Shown here piece after piece: positions 25,657 to 34,220 of a stretch of DNA of 64,000 nucleotides. Source of the stretch: Streptomyces endocoffeicus (GTDB lineage: Bacteria > Actinomycetota > Actinomycetes > Streptomycetales > Streptomycetaceae); NCBI RefSeq assembly GCF_016741935.1, contig NZ_JAERRG010000021.1:62001-126000 (forward strand), in the 5' to 3' direction. Both the position numbers and the translations under genes were made by a program. A model generated the notes under the pieces. That model ran no database searches. It saw nothing but the letters and a program-made list of their open reading frames with translations, and was not told where the DNA came from. Within the stretch, counting starts at the first letter, position 1. Each line of letters begins with the position of its first letter.

Positions 25657-27743
25657 CACTCGTCTCCCTCCGGAGTCGTCACATGCAGGATGTAGTTGCC
25701 GGACCCGCTGACCTCGGTGGCCATGCCCGGATGGACCACCAATGTGGTGGTCGGCTCCTGGATGATCGCGGGGCCGGGCACGTACTGGCCCGGGCGCAGA
25801 TCCTGGGGCAGGTACACGGGAGTGTCGGTGAGTCCGGAGGGGCCGAAATAGCAGGCCCGTGTCTTCGAAGGGGCCCCGCTGGTCCGGGCCACGGCCTGGA
25901 CCTGCGGGTGGCTGGTGCGCAGGTCGGCGGTCAGCCGTGCCTTCCAGCTGATGAACTCCAGGTCCGCGGTGTCGTCCCAGAAGGCGAAGAGGCGTTCGTG
26001 CTCGTCGTTGAACGCCTTGCGGAGCTGAGCGATGTCTTCGCCGCCGCGGAACTCGCTCACGGGCACCGGGGTGACGATGTCCCACACCTGGGCCTCGTAG
26101 CGCGCCTCGGTGAAGTACTCGATCACATAGTCGTCCTCGGCGAGGCCGACCCGGCCCGCGAAGGCGGCGAGCCTGTCGCGCAGACGCGTCAGCGCCGTGT
26201 TGACGCCGACCGTGTCGAAGGCGGACCAGCGGGTGATCAGCGACGCCGACTCCTCCTTGACGATGTCGGCGAAGTGCATGCCCGCCGCGGACAGGGCCCC
26301 CGCGGTCTTGGGCAGGATCACCCGGCTGCTGCCCAGCTCGGCGGCGATCCGCATGATGTTGATACCGGCGGCTCCGCCGCCTGCCACGACCGTGCTCTCC
26401 TTGGGATCCAGGCCCTGGGAGATGGTCATGTCATAGACCGCCTTGACCATGTGGTCGGTCGCCAGGGTCAGGATCCCCCAGGCCGTCTCCTCGACGCTCC
26501 TGCCCAGCCTCTCGGCCACCCGGGCCACGGCCTCGCGGGCCGCGGCGGTGTCCAGGTCCATGCGCCCGCCCAGGAAGTAGTCCGGGTCGAAGAAGCCCAG
26601 GACGCACGCGGCGTCCGAGAGAGTGGCCTCGGTGCCGCCGCGCCCGTAGCAGGCGGGACCGGGTTCGGACCCGGCCGACTGGGGACCGACGCGCAGCAGT
26701 CCGCCGTCGTCGACCCAGGCGATCGACCCGCCTCCGGAGCCGATCGAGCGGATGTCGACCGAGGAGATGCCGAGCAGGTCTCCTTCCCACTCGCCACCGA
26801 GCCACGTCTCGCGGGTGTAGACCAGCCCGGAGTCGTGCGACAGCCCGACGTCGAACGTGGTGCCACCGGTGTCGCACACGATGGTGTCGCCGCCGAAGCC
26901 TTCGGCGTTGGAGAAGTTGACGGCCGCTACCGGGGCCATCGCGGGCCCGGACTTGGCGGCGTTGATCGGCGCGTTGATCATCTCCTCGACGGTCATCACG
27001 CCGCCGATGCTCGAGGAGACCAGCAGCTGACCGGTGTAGCCGAAGGCCCGCAGGTCCGATTCGAGTTCGCGGAAGTGGTTCTGCATCAGGGGCTTGAGCG
27101 AGGCGTCGATGGCGGTCGCCGAGGCCCGCCGGTACTCGCGGACGATCGGTGCGATCCGGTGCGAGAGCGTGTACGGGACGCCCGGGAGGATCTCCTCGAC
27201 GAGTTCGCCGATGCGCAGCTCATGCGCGGGCTCGACGACCGACCACAGCAGGGACACGGCCACTGCCTCGTAGTTCTCCCGGCGCAGCCGGCGCAGGATG
27301 TCCCGCACGGCCTGTTCGTCCAGCGGCTTGGTGATCCGTGCCTCGGAGCTGATCCGCTCAGGGACCTCGAACGTCCTGCGCCGCGGTATGTAGGGGTCGG
27401 GGAACTCGGTGGTGTAGTCGAAGACGTCCCGCTTGCCGCCCTCCTTCAGCACCAGGATGTCGGGGAAGCCCTCGGTGGTGAGCAGGGCGGTCTTGGCCAC
27501 CCGACGGGTCACGATCGCGTTGGTCGCCCGCGTGGTTCCGTAGATGAACAGGTCGGTGTGGGCCAGCAGGGCCTGCGCGGTCGTCCCGAGGCCGTCGGCG
27601 ATGCCATCGAGGGCTTGGTGCATGCCGTCGAAGACATGCTGGTGGGTGGTGAGCGCCTTGCCGACATAGTGGTTGTTGTCCTCGTCGCGGACGACGACGT
27701 CGATGAAGGTGCCGCCGGTGTCGGCGGAGACAGAGAATCGCAT
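25656..27743 (-). CDS. Hydantoinase A/oxoprolinase-family ATPase subunit
   Basis: 695 aa. The ASKHA-type phosphate loops are visible: S-A-D-T-G-G-T-F-I-D-V at the N-terminus and C-D-T-G-G-T-T-F-D-V near residue 290, with G-G-G-S-I-A-W after it and the A-G-G-G-A-A-G adenosine motif near residue 455. This subunit should bind ATP and phosphorylate the substrate's carbonyl while HyuB completes hydrolysis or carboxylation. It is 101 bases downstream of the aminotransferase gene and coupled to hyuB. Length and domain order (N-terminal, central ATPase, C-terminal) are normal. Confidence 0.92.
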   Translation of the reverse strand: MRFSVSADTGGTFIDVVVRDEDNNHYVGKALTTHQHVFDGMHQALDGIADGLGTTAQALLAHTDLFIYGTTRATNAIVTRRVAKTALLTTEGFPDILVLKEGGKRDVFDYTTEFPDPYIPRRRTFEVPERISSEARITKPLDEQAVRDILRRLRRENYEAVAVSLLWSVVEPAHELRIGELVEEILPGVPYTLSHRIAPIVREYRRASATAIDASLKPLMQNHFRELESDLRAFGYTGQLLVSSSIGGVMTVEEMINAPINAAKSGPAMAPVAAVNFSNAEGFGGDTIVCDTGGTTFDVGLSHDSGLVYTRETWLGGEWEGDLLGISSVDIRSIGSGGGSIAWVDDGGLLRVGPQSAGSEPGPACYGRGGTEATLSDAACVLGFFDPDYFLGGRMDLDTAAAREAVARVAERLGRSVEETAWGILTLATDHMVKAVYDMTISQGLDPKESTVVAGGGAAGINIMRIAAELGSSRVILPKTAGALSAAGMHFADIVKEESASLITRWSAFDTVGVNTALTRLRDRLAAFAGRVGLAEDDYVIEYFTEARYEAQVWDIVTPVPVSEFRGGEDIAQLRKAFNDEHERLFAFWDDTADLEFISWKARLTADLRTSHPQVQAVARTSGAPSKTRACYFGPSGLTDTPVYLPQDLRPGQYVPGPAIIQEPTTTLVVHPGMATEVSGSGNYILHVTTPEGDE

Positions 27744-27844
27744 GAGTGCCTCTCGGGTGGGCGACGGCGGTATGGGGCCCGCTGCCGCGGGATCTGGCGC
27801 GGCGGCGGCCCGGGACGCGGTCAGGAGGTCGTGGACACCGAGCG

Positions 27845-29155
27845 TCAGCCGGCCGGCGAGCTGGAAACCGCGGTCAGCGCCCGGTCGACGGCGGCCAGAG
27901 TCCTGTCCACGTCGTCGTCGGTGTGGGCCGCGGAGACGTACCACAGTCCGGTCTCGCGGGCGTGGACACCGTTGCGGACCATGTGCTCGGAGAAGTCGCG
28001 CAGCGGTGCGGTGCGGCCGACGAGCGTGTCCGCGTACGTGCGCAGCGGTGTGGGGGCGTCCCAGTGCAGACGGACCAGCGCACCGGCGCGCAGGGCCTGG
28101 AGCGGCGCCCCGTGGCGGGCGGCGAGCCGCTCGATGCCGTCCGCGAGCTGCCCGGTCAGACGGTCGAGACGTGGGTAGAGGGAGTCCTGACCGGCCTCGA
28201 GGACATCGAGGGTCGCGTTGGCCGCGACGACCGACAACGCGTTGCCGTTGTACGTTCCGGCGTGCCCGATGGTGTGCTCGGCCACGCGCATCACCTCGGC
28301 GCGTCCGGCCACCGCGCTGATCGGGAAGCCGGACCCGAGGGCCTTGGCGAGCACGGTGAGGTCCGGGGTCACACCGGTGCGCTGCTGGGCCCCGCCGGGC
28401 GCCAGGCGGAAGCCGGTCACGACCTCGTCGAAGACGAGCAGGCAGCCGTGCCGTTCGCACAGGCGGCGGGCGGTGGCCAGATACCCGTCGTCGGCCCACA
28501 GGTTGCCGCCGTTGACCGCTACGGGCTCCATGATGACCGCGGCGACGTCGGCACCATGACGTGCCAGCAGACCGGCCAGGGCCTCCGGGTCGTTCCAGGG
28601 GCATACCAGGATCTCGGGGCCGACCACATCGTGGTCCGCGGCGATCACCGGACGCGGTGCCGGGCCGGTTCCGGCGGGGCTGCCCGGCCCGTTGGCGGTC
28701 ATGGGGTCGATCCACCCGTGGTAGTGGCCCTCGAACTTGACCGTCTTGCGCCGTCCGGTCGCGGCGCGGGCGATCCGCAACGCCGCCTGCACGGCCTCGC
28801 TCCCGGTCACGTTGAGCAGGACCCTCTCCGCGCTGGGCACCATCCGGACGATGCGCTCGGCCAGTTCGGCCTCCGCCTCGTGCTGACCGCCGTACAGGAC
28901 CCCGACGGCGAGCTGCGTGCGTACGGCCTCGACCACCTCGGGCGGCTGGTGCCCGAGCAGCATCGGACCGTATCCGGCGACATAGTCCACGTACTCGTTG
29001 CCGTCGATGTCGGTGATCCGGCTGCCCCGCGCACCGGTGAAGGCCAGCGGGGTGGGGCGCAGCACGGCCCGGCGCGAGGAGTTCACCCCGCGCGGGATGA
29101 CCTGGTGGGCGCGGTGCAGGTACCTTTCCGAGCCGCTGAAGGACTCCGCGTTCAC
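27845..29155 (-). CDS. Class III aminotransferase, GSA-aminomutase/beta-amino acid type
   Basis: 436 aa. PLP fold type I: I-P-R-G-V-N-S-S-R near the start, V-T-G-S-E-A-V-Q-A-A-L-R-I-A-R, F-E-G-H-Y-H-G-W, V-F-D-E-V-V-T-G-F-R and the Schiff-base Lys in V-L-A-K-A-L-G-S-G-F-P. It resembles HemL, but known beta-phenylalanine aminotransferases share these motifs, and a haem gene is unlikely in this catabolic operon. Its GTG overlaps the ThDP enzyme stop. The probable role is transamination of a beta- or omega-amino acid. Confidence 0.85.
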   Translation of the reverse strand: MNAESFSGSERYLHRAHQVIPRGVNSSRRAVLRPTPLAFTGARGSRITDIDGNEYVDYVAGYGPMLLGHQPPEVVEAVRTQLAVGVLYGGQHEAEAELAERIVRMVPSAERVLLNVTGSEAVQAALRIARAATGRRKTVKFEGHYHGWIDPMTANGPGSPAGTGPAPRPVIAADHDVVGPEILVCPWNDPEALAGLLARHGADVAAVIMEPVAVNGGNLWADDGYLATARRLCERHGCLLVFDEVVTGFRLAPGGAQQRTGVTPDLTVLAKALGSGFPISAVAGRAEVMRVAEHTIGHAGTYNGNALSVVAANATLDVLEAGQDSLYPRLDRLTGQLADGIERLAARHGAPLQALRAGALVRLHWDAPTPLRTYADTLVGRTAPLRDFSEHMVRNGVHARETGLWYVSAAHTDDDVDRTLAAVDRALTAVSSSPAG

Positions 29156-30873
29156 AGGGCGGCTCCGGCGGTCACCTCGCGCAGCGTGGCGTCGTCGTCC
29201 CAGGCGGAGATCGGCGGGAAGGCGTCCGCGGCGGTCATCACGTCGATCACGGTGACGGCGGGGGAGCGCAGACCGTCATGGAGCGCACCGGCGAGATCGT
29301 CCGCGGAGTCGACCCGGAGACCTCGCGCCCCGCACGCGGTGGCGATGGCCGCGTGATCGATCCGGGTGATGTCGATGGCACTGGTGTGCTCGGCGAACTG
29401 GTGCAACTCGGAGTGCTTCTGGTAGCCGAGGATCGCGTTGTTCAGCACGATGACCGTGATGGGCAGGTTCATCCGCACGGCCGTCTCCAGCTCGGACCAG
29501 CAGTGTGCGAACCCGCCGTCACCGACCACGGCGACCACGGGGCTGTCCGGGCTCGCCGCCTTGGCGCCGATCGCCATGGGGACTCCCCAGCCGAGCCCGG
29601 CCAGGCCGCGAGGGGACAGGAACCGTTGACCGCCGCGCCGGGCGCGCAGGTAGTTGGACATCCAGATGGAGCTGTAGCTCGCGTCGGCGACGACGATCGT
29701 CTCCGGCGTCAGCAGGGCATCGAGCTCCCGCATGATCCTCTCGGGCCGGATCGGTGAGCCGTCAGCCGTCGCCCGGGGCTCGATACGCTCCTCGTGCCCG
29801 GCCCGGGCCCGCGCGATCCGACCGGTCACCTGGTCGCGGGCCGCCGCGCGGGTGTCGAGCGGGGTGGACTTCAGTTCGTCGACGATCGCGCGCAGGGTGA
29901 GCTTGGCGTCGCCGACCAGGCGGAAGGCTTCGTAGTTGCGGCCCACCTCGACCGGGTCCATGTCGATGTGGACGTACGTCGCCGTGGGCGGGAAGAGACG
30001 CCAGGCGTCCGTGGCGTTCTCGTTGGTCCGCGTACCCACGAACACGATCAGGTCCGCGTCCTCCACCAGGGGGCGGGCGTCGTGGGTGGCCGAGTAGCTC
30101 CCCATGGCGTAGCCGATCACACCGACGGACAGCGGGTCGGTCTCGTCCACCGATCCCTTGCCCATGGGCGTCGTCGCCACTGGCAGCGCCCCGAGGCGCT
30201 GGAGCTCGGCCAGCTCGGGCACGGCCCCGGAGACGTGGACGCCGCCCCCGGCGACCACCAGCGGCCGCTCGGCCGTGGCGAGCAGCTCGGCGACGTGTTT
30301 GATCTGCTCGGGGCCCGGGAGATACCGGTCCAGAGGGAAGTGGCCGTAGCCGGCGCGGCGTGACGACGCGACCGGGACGGGTTCGGCCAGGACGTCCTTG
30401 GGGACCAGCAGGACGACCGGTCCGGGGCGGCCGGACGTCGCTTCGGTGACCGCCGCGTCGACGTAGTCGTCGACCCTGGCGGGGTCGTCGATCCGGTGGA
30501 TCGCCTTGGTGCACGCGTCGAAGAGTTTCTCATGGTCCAGCTCCTGGAAGGCGTTGCGGTTCCGGGCCGCCCGCGGGACTTCCTGGACGATCGCGATCAC
30601 GGGCACCGACGCCTTGAGGGCCTCGGCCAGTGGCGGCACGAGCAGGGTCGCGGCCGGGCCGTTCTGAGCGGCCACGACGCCGACCTTGCCGGACACCCGT
30701 GCGTATCCGTCGGCCATCGCGCCGCCCGCGTTTTCGGTACGGTATACGATTTGCCGGATCGATTCTTCAGGTGCGGCCAGGAAGAACAGCGACGGCAGAC
30801 TCTGCCCGAACACATCGCTGACACCGTGCCGCCGCAATGCCGCTGCCAGCCCTCGCGCGACCGTACTTCCCAT
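29152..30873 (-). CDS. Thiamine-diphosphate enzyme, acetolactate synthase-like
   Basis: 573 aa with the three POX/AHAS domains. The Pyr domain carries the catalytic Glu in Y-R-T-E-N-A-G-G-A-M-A-D-G-Y-A-R-V-S-G. The central domain follows. The PP domain has the ThDP/Mg motif V-G-D-G-G-F-A-H-C...V-L-N-N. It lacks the residues I would need to call true AHAS. Decarboxylation or carboligation of a 2-keto acid is expected. It is the first gene of the aminotransferase-HyuAB-MHS operon, so it may decarboxylate the keto acid made by the aminotransferase. Function within that is inferred. Confidence 0.85.
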   Translation of the reverse strand: MGSTVARGLAAALRRHGVSDVFGQSLPSLFFLAAPEESIRQIVYRTENAGGAMADGYARVSGKVGVVAAQNGPAATLLVPPLAEALKASVPVIAIVQEVPRAARNRNAFQELDHEKLFDACTKAIHRIDDPARVDDYVDAAVTEATSGRPGPVVLLVPKDVLAEPVPVASSRRAGYGHFPLDRYLPGPEQIKHVAELLATAERPLVVAGGGVHVSGAVPELAELQRLGALPVATTPMGKGSVDETDPLSVGVIGYAMGSYSATHDARPLVEDADLIVFVGTRTNENATDAWRLFPPTATYVHIDMDPVEVGRNYEAFRLVGDAKLTLRAIVDELKSTPLDTRAAARDQVTGRIARARAGHEERIEPRATADGSPIRPERIMRELDALLTPETIVVADASYSSIWMSNYLRARRGGQRFLSPRGLAGLGWGVPMAIGAKAASPDSPVVAVVGDGGFAHCWSELETAVRMNLPITVIVLNNAILGYQKHSELHQFAEHTSAIDITRIDHAAIATACGARGLRVDSADDLAGALHDGLRSPAVTVIDVMTAADAFPPISAWDDDATLREVTAGAAL

Positions 30874-30964
30874 CTGGGATCTCCTCCATCAACGCTGTTC
30901 GGCGATTGTTCATGGAGTGGATCACGCACATTCTCCGGAGGTCCAATAGATGGAATTGCTCTCG

Positions 30965-30983
30965 CGATAACCGTTGCTTATCG
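30965..30983. promoter_or_regulatory. Candidate operator before the ThDP-enzyme operon
   Basis: CGATAA-ccgttgc-TTATCG is a perfect 6-7-6 inverted repeat, 92 bases upstream of the first gene of the operon and in the 192-base gap after the EPSP synthase stop. It is A+T rich relative to its surroundings. No regulator gene is adjacent, so the binding protein is unknown. Confidence 0.4.
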
Positions 30984-31065
30984 AGGCGATCGGCGGCGAC
31001 TCCTTTCGATCTGTGTGGAAAAGAGTCAACGCGAAGTGGAAAGTATTGCCCGGTTGGCGCGGACC

Positions 31066-32346
31066 TCACGGCAGCCAGATGGCACGAAGGCTGTTCAGTG
31101 TGTCGTGGAAGCCGGGAAAGGTCTTCTTCACGCAGCCGGGATCGTCCAGGGTGATGCCAGGAGCGCGTAGGCCGGTGATGCTGAAGGCCATGGCGATGCG
31201 GTGGTCGCCGCGGCAGGCGAGGTGTGCCGGGCGGGGCCGCGAGGGGTGGATCTCGATCCAGTCCCGGCCGACCCGGACCGGGACCCCGAGGGCGCGCAGG
31301 TTCTCGGCACAGGCCTCGAGCCGGTCGCATTCCTTGATCCGGGTGTTGTAGACGTCCTCGATGCGGACCGGGCCGTCGGCGAACGGCGCGATGGCGGCCA
31401 GCGTGGGCATGGTGTCGGAGATATCGCGCATGTTCACGGTGACGCCGGCCAGCCGTCCGCCGTCGGCACCGGCGACGGTCACGTGGTCCTCGGCCAGCGT
31501 GACGTGTGCTCCCATCCGGGAGAGCACCTGGGCGAAGCGCAGGTCGCCCTGAAGGCTGCCCGAGCCGAGCCCGGGGACGGTGACACGGCGTCCGGTGAGC
31601 GCGGCCGCCGCCAGGAAGTAACTGGCGGTGGAGGCGTCCGGCTCGATCGTGTAGTCGGTGGCCAGGTAGGGCTGGGCGGGCACCGTGAAGGTGTCCCCGT
31701 CGCGGTGCACACGCACCCCGAAGCACTCCATCATCGTCATGGTGATGTCCACGTACGGTGCGGAGACCAGGTCGCTCACGGTGATGGTGAGCCCTTGCTC
31801 GGTGAGCGGGCCGACCAGCAGCAGCGCGGTGAGGAACTGGGAGGACAGTCCGGCGTCCAGGGTGATGTGCCCTCCCCTGATCCCGTCGGCGTGGACGGTC
31901 AACGGGTGGTGGCCCTCCCGCTCCCGGTGGACGAGGGAGACGCCGAGGTCGCGCAGTGCTCGGGTGAGCGGGCCGAGCGGGCGGCGGCGCATCTGGGCGG
32001 ACGCGTCGAAGTGGAAGACGCCGTGGCCGGCGGCGGCCAGCACCGGAAGGAACCGCGCGGTGGTGGCGCCGTCGCGGCAGAAGACCGACGCCTCATCAAC
32101 CGCCGGTCCCCGCACGCGGCCCTCGACCGCCCATCGGTCCGGCTCGCGCTCCAGCCGGTAGCCGAGCGCGGTGAGTCCCTCGGCGAACCCCGTCGAGTCA
32201 TCCGAGACCAGGGGTCTGTGCAGCACTGTGGTGCCTTGTGCCGCGGCCGCCAGGAACAGCGCGCGGGCGGTGACGGACTTCGAGCCCGGGACGTCCTGGA
32301 ACGGGAAGCGACCCTTGTTCAGGGGCGGGGAGGGTTCGTCGTTCAT
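31066..32346 (-). CDS. aroA: EPSP synthase (3-phosphoshikimate 1-carboxyvinyltransferase)
   Basis: 426 aa, both inverted-repeat domains complete. Substrate and catalytic residues of the E. coli enzyme are all recognisable: Lys23 and Arg28 (P-G-S-K-S-V-T-A-R), R-R-R-P-L-G for Arg124, S-S-Q-F-L for Gln171, L-V-S-A-P-Y for Ser197, I-K-E-C-D-R-L for Lys340/Glu341, D-H-R-I-A-M and K-K-T-F-P. The PEP-site loop reads D-G-A-T-T-A-R-F, so Ala94 replaces E. coli Gly96 and Phe99 replaces Pro101. It lies on the same strand as a catabolic operon, not with other shikimate genes. The ATG at 32346 has only AAAGG one base away, so initiation is uncertain. Confidence 0.9.
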   Translation of the reverse strand: MNDEPSPPLNKGRFPFQDVPGSKSVTARALFLAAAAQGTTVLHRPLVSDDSTGFAEGLTALGYRLEREPDRWAVEGRVRGPAVDEASVFCRDGATTARFLPVLAAAGHGVFHFDASAQMRRRPLGPLTRALRDLGVSLVHREREGHHPLTVHADGIRGGHITLDAGLSSQFLTALLLVGPLTEQGLTITVSDLVSAPYVDITMTMMECFGVRVHRDGDTFTVPAQPYLATDYTIEPDASTASYFLAAAALTGRRVTVPGLGSGSLQGDLRFAQVLSRMGAHVTLAEDHVTVAGADGGRLAGVTVNMRDISDTMPTLAAIAPFADGPVRIEDVYNTRIKECDRLEACAENLRALGVPVRVGRDWIEIHPSRPRPAHLACRGDHRIAMAFSITGLRAPGITLDDPGCVKKTFPGFHDTLNSLRAIWLP

Positions 32347-32545
32347 GCCTTTGTGCTGGTCCTTCGCGCGGTCGGGGTCTCGCCGGCCGGGGTTGGCCTC
32401 AGGAGGGGTTTGCCAGTTCGACTGGCGATGCGCGCAGGAGACTAGCATGGTCTGGAATATCAATCCCGCTACTCATGGCTACTCTAGATAGTTCATCCTC
32501 CGATATTCCGGGCGTGGTTCCTGCGCAACGTCGCCCGGATACGGT
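32347..32545. promoter_or_regulatory. aroA upstream region with palindrome and long inverted repeat
   Basis: GCCAGT-tcg-ACTGGC (32412-32426) is a perfect 6-3-6 palindrome. GGAATATC (32454-32461) faces GATATTCC (32502-32509) across 40 bases. Between them GCTACTC occurs twice, ten bases apart (32468 and 32478), one helical turn. The segment is clearly lower in G+C than the genes around it. It probably holds the aroA promoter and regulator sites; the binding proteins are unknown. Confidence 0.4.
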
Positions 32546-32791
32546 TCACTTCGCGGGCCGTCCGCCCGCCCGGCGGCGAGCAGCGTCGCCGCGCCGCTGC
32601 CGATTGTGCTCGGCGAACCACGCGCTCCATACCCTCAGGTCCCAGTGCATGACGCCGTTGATCACGCGCGGGGTCGGGTGGCCGTTCTCCTCGCGTTCCC
32701 GCCACATCCTGGACAGTGGATTCCGGGTGTAGCCGGTGTGTTCCATGAGGTCGTGGCGGTTGGCGAACTGGCGGCCGTCGATGGTCTCCAT
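32546..32791 (-). CDS. Small HTH DNA-binding protein, excisionase/MerR-like
   Basis: 81 aa from ATG at 32791. Residues 8-60 read as a winged-helix unit of the excisionase/AlpA type: a helix with F-A-N-R-H-D-L-M-E-H-T-G-Y, a recognition segment N-P-L-S-R-M-W-R-E-R, then a W-D-L-R-V-W-S-A-W-F helix. The C-terminus is basic (R-R-R-A-G-G-R-P-A-K). Such proteins are usually DNA-bending factors of phages and integrative elements or small regulators. No integrase or att-type repeat is visible nearby, so it may be a relic or a regulator of aroA downstream. GGAG lies only three bases before the ATG. Confidence 0.6.
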   Translation of the reverse strand: METIDGRQFANRHDLMEHTGYTRNPLSRMWREREENGHPTPRVINGVMHWDLRVWSAWFAEHNRQRRGDAARRRAGGRPAK

Positions 32792-32939
32792 CAGCTCCGC
32801 TCCGTACCGTGGACTGCTCGGCCAGGTGCACACGTTAGGCAAGGGGGACGGGGGAGAGCATGGGTGCGAGCCCCATAAGGAAGGCGGCCCTTGTGGGGGG
32901 TGGGGGAGAAGTTGTCCCCGAAGGCGGGCGCGCGGGTTC

Positions 32940-34220
32940 CTACTCTCCCGTGGTGTGACGGCCCGCCCCGGCTTCGAGCCTGCGCCGGATTCGGTCGCGC
33001 GCCTCGGCGTCACCGGTATCGAGGGTCGTGTCACGTATCGGGTGGGGGCGGCCGGCGGCCATGACGAAGCCGGGCTTGTGGAGGCCGGCGATGTCCTGGG
33101 TGGGGTCTCCGTCCACGGCGATCAGGTCGGCGCTCAGACCGGGTGCCAGTCGGCCGGTGACGTCTTTCAGGCCGCAGGCCTCGGCGGCGACGTCGGTCGC
33201 GCTGGCGATCACCTGGCGGTGGTTCATCCCGGCGTCGAGGTAGACCTCCAGGCAGTCGGCGTAGCGTTCGAAGTGGACGAGCGGGATGCCGGCGTCGGTG
33301 CCGGCGACCACGATGGCGTTCAGGTCGATGAGCTTGCGGAGGTTGCCGATGACGGAGTCCCGCTCGTCCCAAGGACACATGTAGTGTTCGGCGGTGCAGG
33401 CGGTATTCATCGCGGGGCTGACGATGACGCCCCGTTCGATGATCATGGCTGCGATGCCGGGGTCGAATTGGGTGCCGGTCTGTGTGACCCAGCCGCAGTG
33501 TTCGATGCAGTCGACACCCGCGAGGACGGCCCGTTCGATGCCTTCGACGCCGAGTACGTGCGTGGTCACGGGCAGGCCGTGGGCGTGGGCCTCGGTGACG
33601 AGGGCGGTGAGTTCGTCGAGGGAGTAACGGGTCTGGGACGGGTGGCTGCCGGGTGTCATGAACCCGCCTGTGGTCATGACCTTGATCAGGTCCACCCCTT
33701 GTTCGGCGTGCTCACGTACCCGTGCCCGTATCTGGTCGACGCCGTCGGCGACGCCGCCCATGGACCAGGCATGGCCGCCTGCCACGGTGATCGGCGCGTT
33801 CGCGACCAGCATCCTGGGGGTGGCGTGGGGGAGTGTGGTGAGCCGATCGCGTATCTCGGTTCCCAGGGTGCCGGGTGCCCCGAGGTCGCGGGCGGTGGTG
33901 ACGCCGGCGTCGAGCAGCCGCTGTGCGTTGCCCACCATCGTCCGGCGCAAGGCGTCCTGGTCCGAGGACATCCCCACGAGCAGACCGCTCGAGGTCGGAT
34001 CCTGGCACAGGTGCACATGGCAGTCGATGAGTCCGGGCATCAAGGTGGTGTCCCCGAGGTCGGTGACCGTCTCGGCGGTGCTCGCCCAGGCCGGTGCGGA
34101 GCCGCCGGGCCCGGCGTAGGCGATCGTGTCGCCTTCGACGCACACCACCGCGTCGTGGATCAGCGGTGCGGAGGACTCGGTCAGAAGTCTGGCAGCCGTG
34201 AGGGTGGTACGGGTGGTCAC
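32940..34220 (-). CDS. Metal-dependent amidohydrolase, imidazolonepropionase/prolidase-like
   Basis: 426 aa. Binuclear amidohydrolase motifs: M-P-G-L-I-D-C-H-V-H-L (first His pair), the carbamylated-Lys motif D-L-I-K-V-M-T-T-G-G, T-H-V-L-G (third His), C-I-E-H-C-G-W (fourth His) and V-A-G-T-D-A-G (Asp). This is the Xaa-Pro dipeptidase/imidazolonepropionase-related branch, whose members open cyclic amides or cut dipeptides. Its GTG overlaps the class V aminotransferase stop by four bases, so the two are coupled. No signal peptide; cytoplasmic. Confidence 0.9.
   Translation of the reverse strand: MTTRTTLTAARLLTESSAPLIHDAVVCVEGDTIAYAGPGGSAPAWASTAETVTDLGDTTLMPGLIDCHVHLCQDPTSSGLLVGMSSDQDALRRTMVGNAQRLLDAGVTTARDLGAPGTLGTEIRDRLTTLPHATPRMLVANAPITVAGGHAWSMGGVADGVDQIRARVREHAEQGVDLIKVMTTGGFMTPGSHPSQTRYSLDELTALVTEAHAHGLPVTTHVLGVEGIERAVLAGVDCIEHCGWVTQTGTQFDPGIAAMIIERGVIVSPAMNTACTAEHYMCPWDERDSVIGNLRKLIDLNAIVVAGTDAGIPLVHFERYADCLEVYLDAGMNHRQVIASATDVAAEACGLKDVTGRLAPGLSADLIAVDGDPTQDIAGLHKPGFVMAAGRPHPIRDTTLDTGDAEARDRIRRRLEAGAGRHTTGE

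Noticed and set aside
25635..28178. Long plus-strand open frame opposite hyuA
   Set aside because: Antisense shadow; the HyuA reading is complete with its ATPase motifs.
27845..29155. Reading the class III aminotransferase as HemL (haem biosynthesis)
   Set aside because: It lies inside a catabolic operon with a transporter and HyuAB and no other haem genes; beta-amino acid aminotransferases share the same motifs.
29152..30873. Calling the ThDP enzyme a true acetolactate synthase (IlvB)
   Set aside because: No small subunit or other branched-chain genes nearby, and the family motif alone does not separate synthases from decarboxylases.
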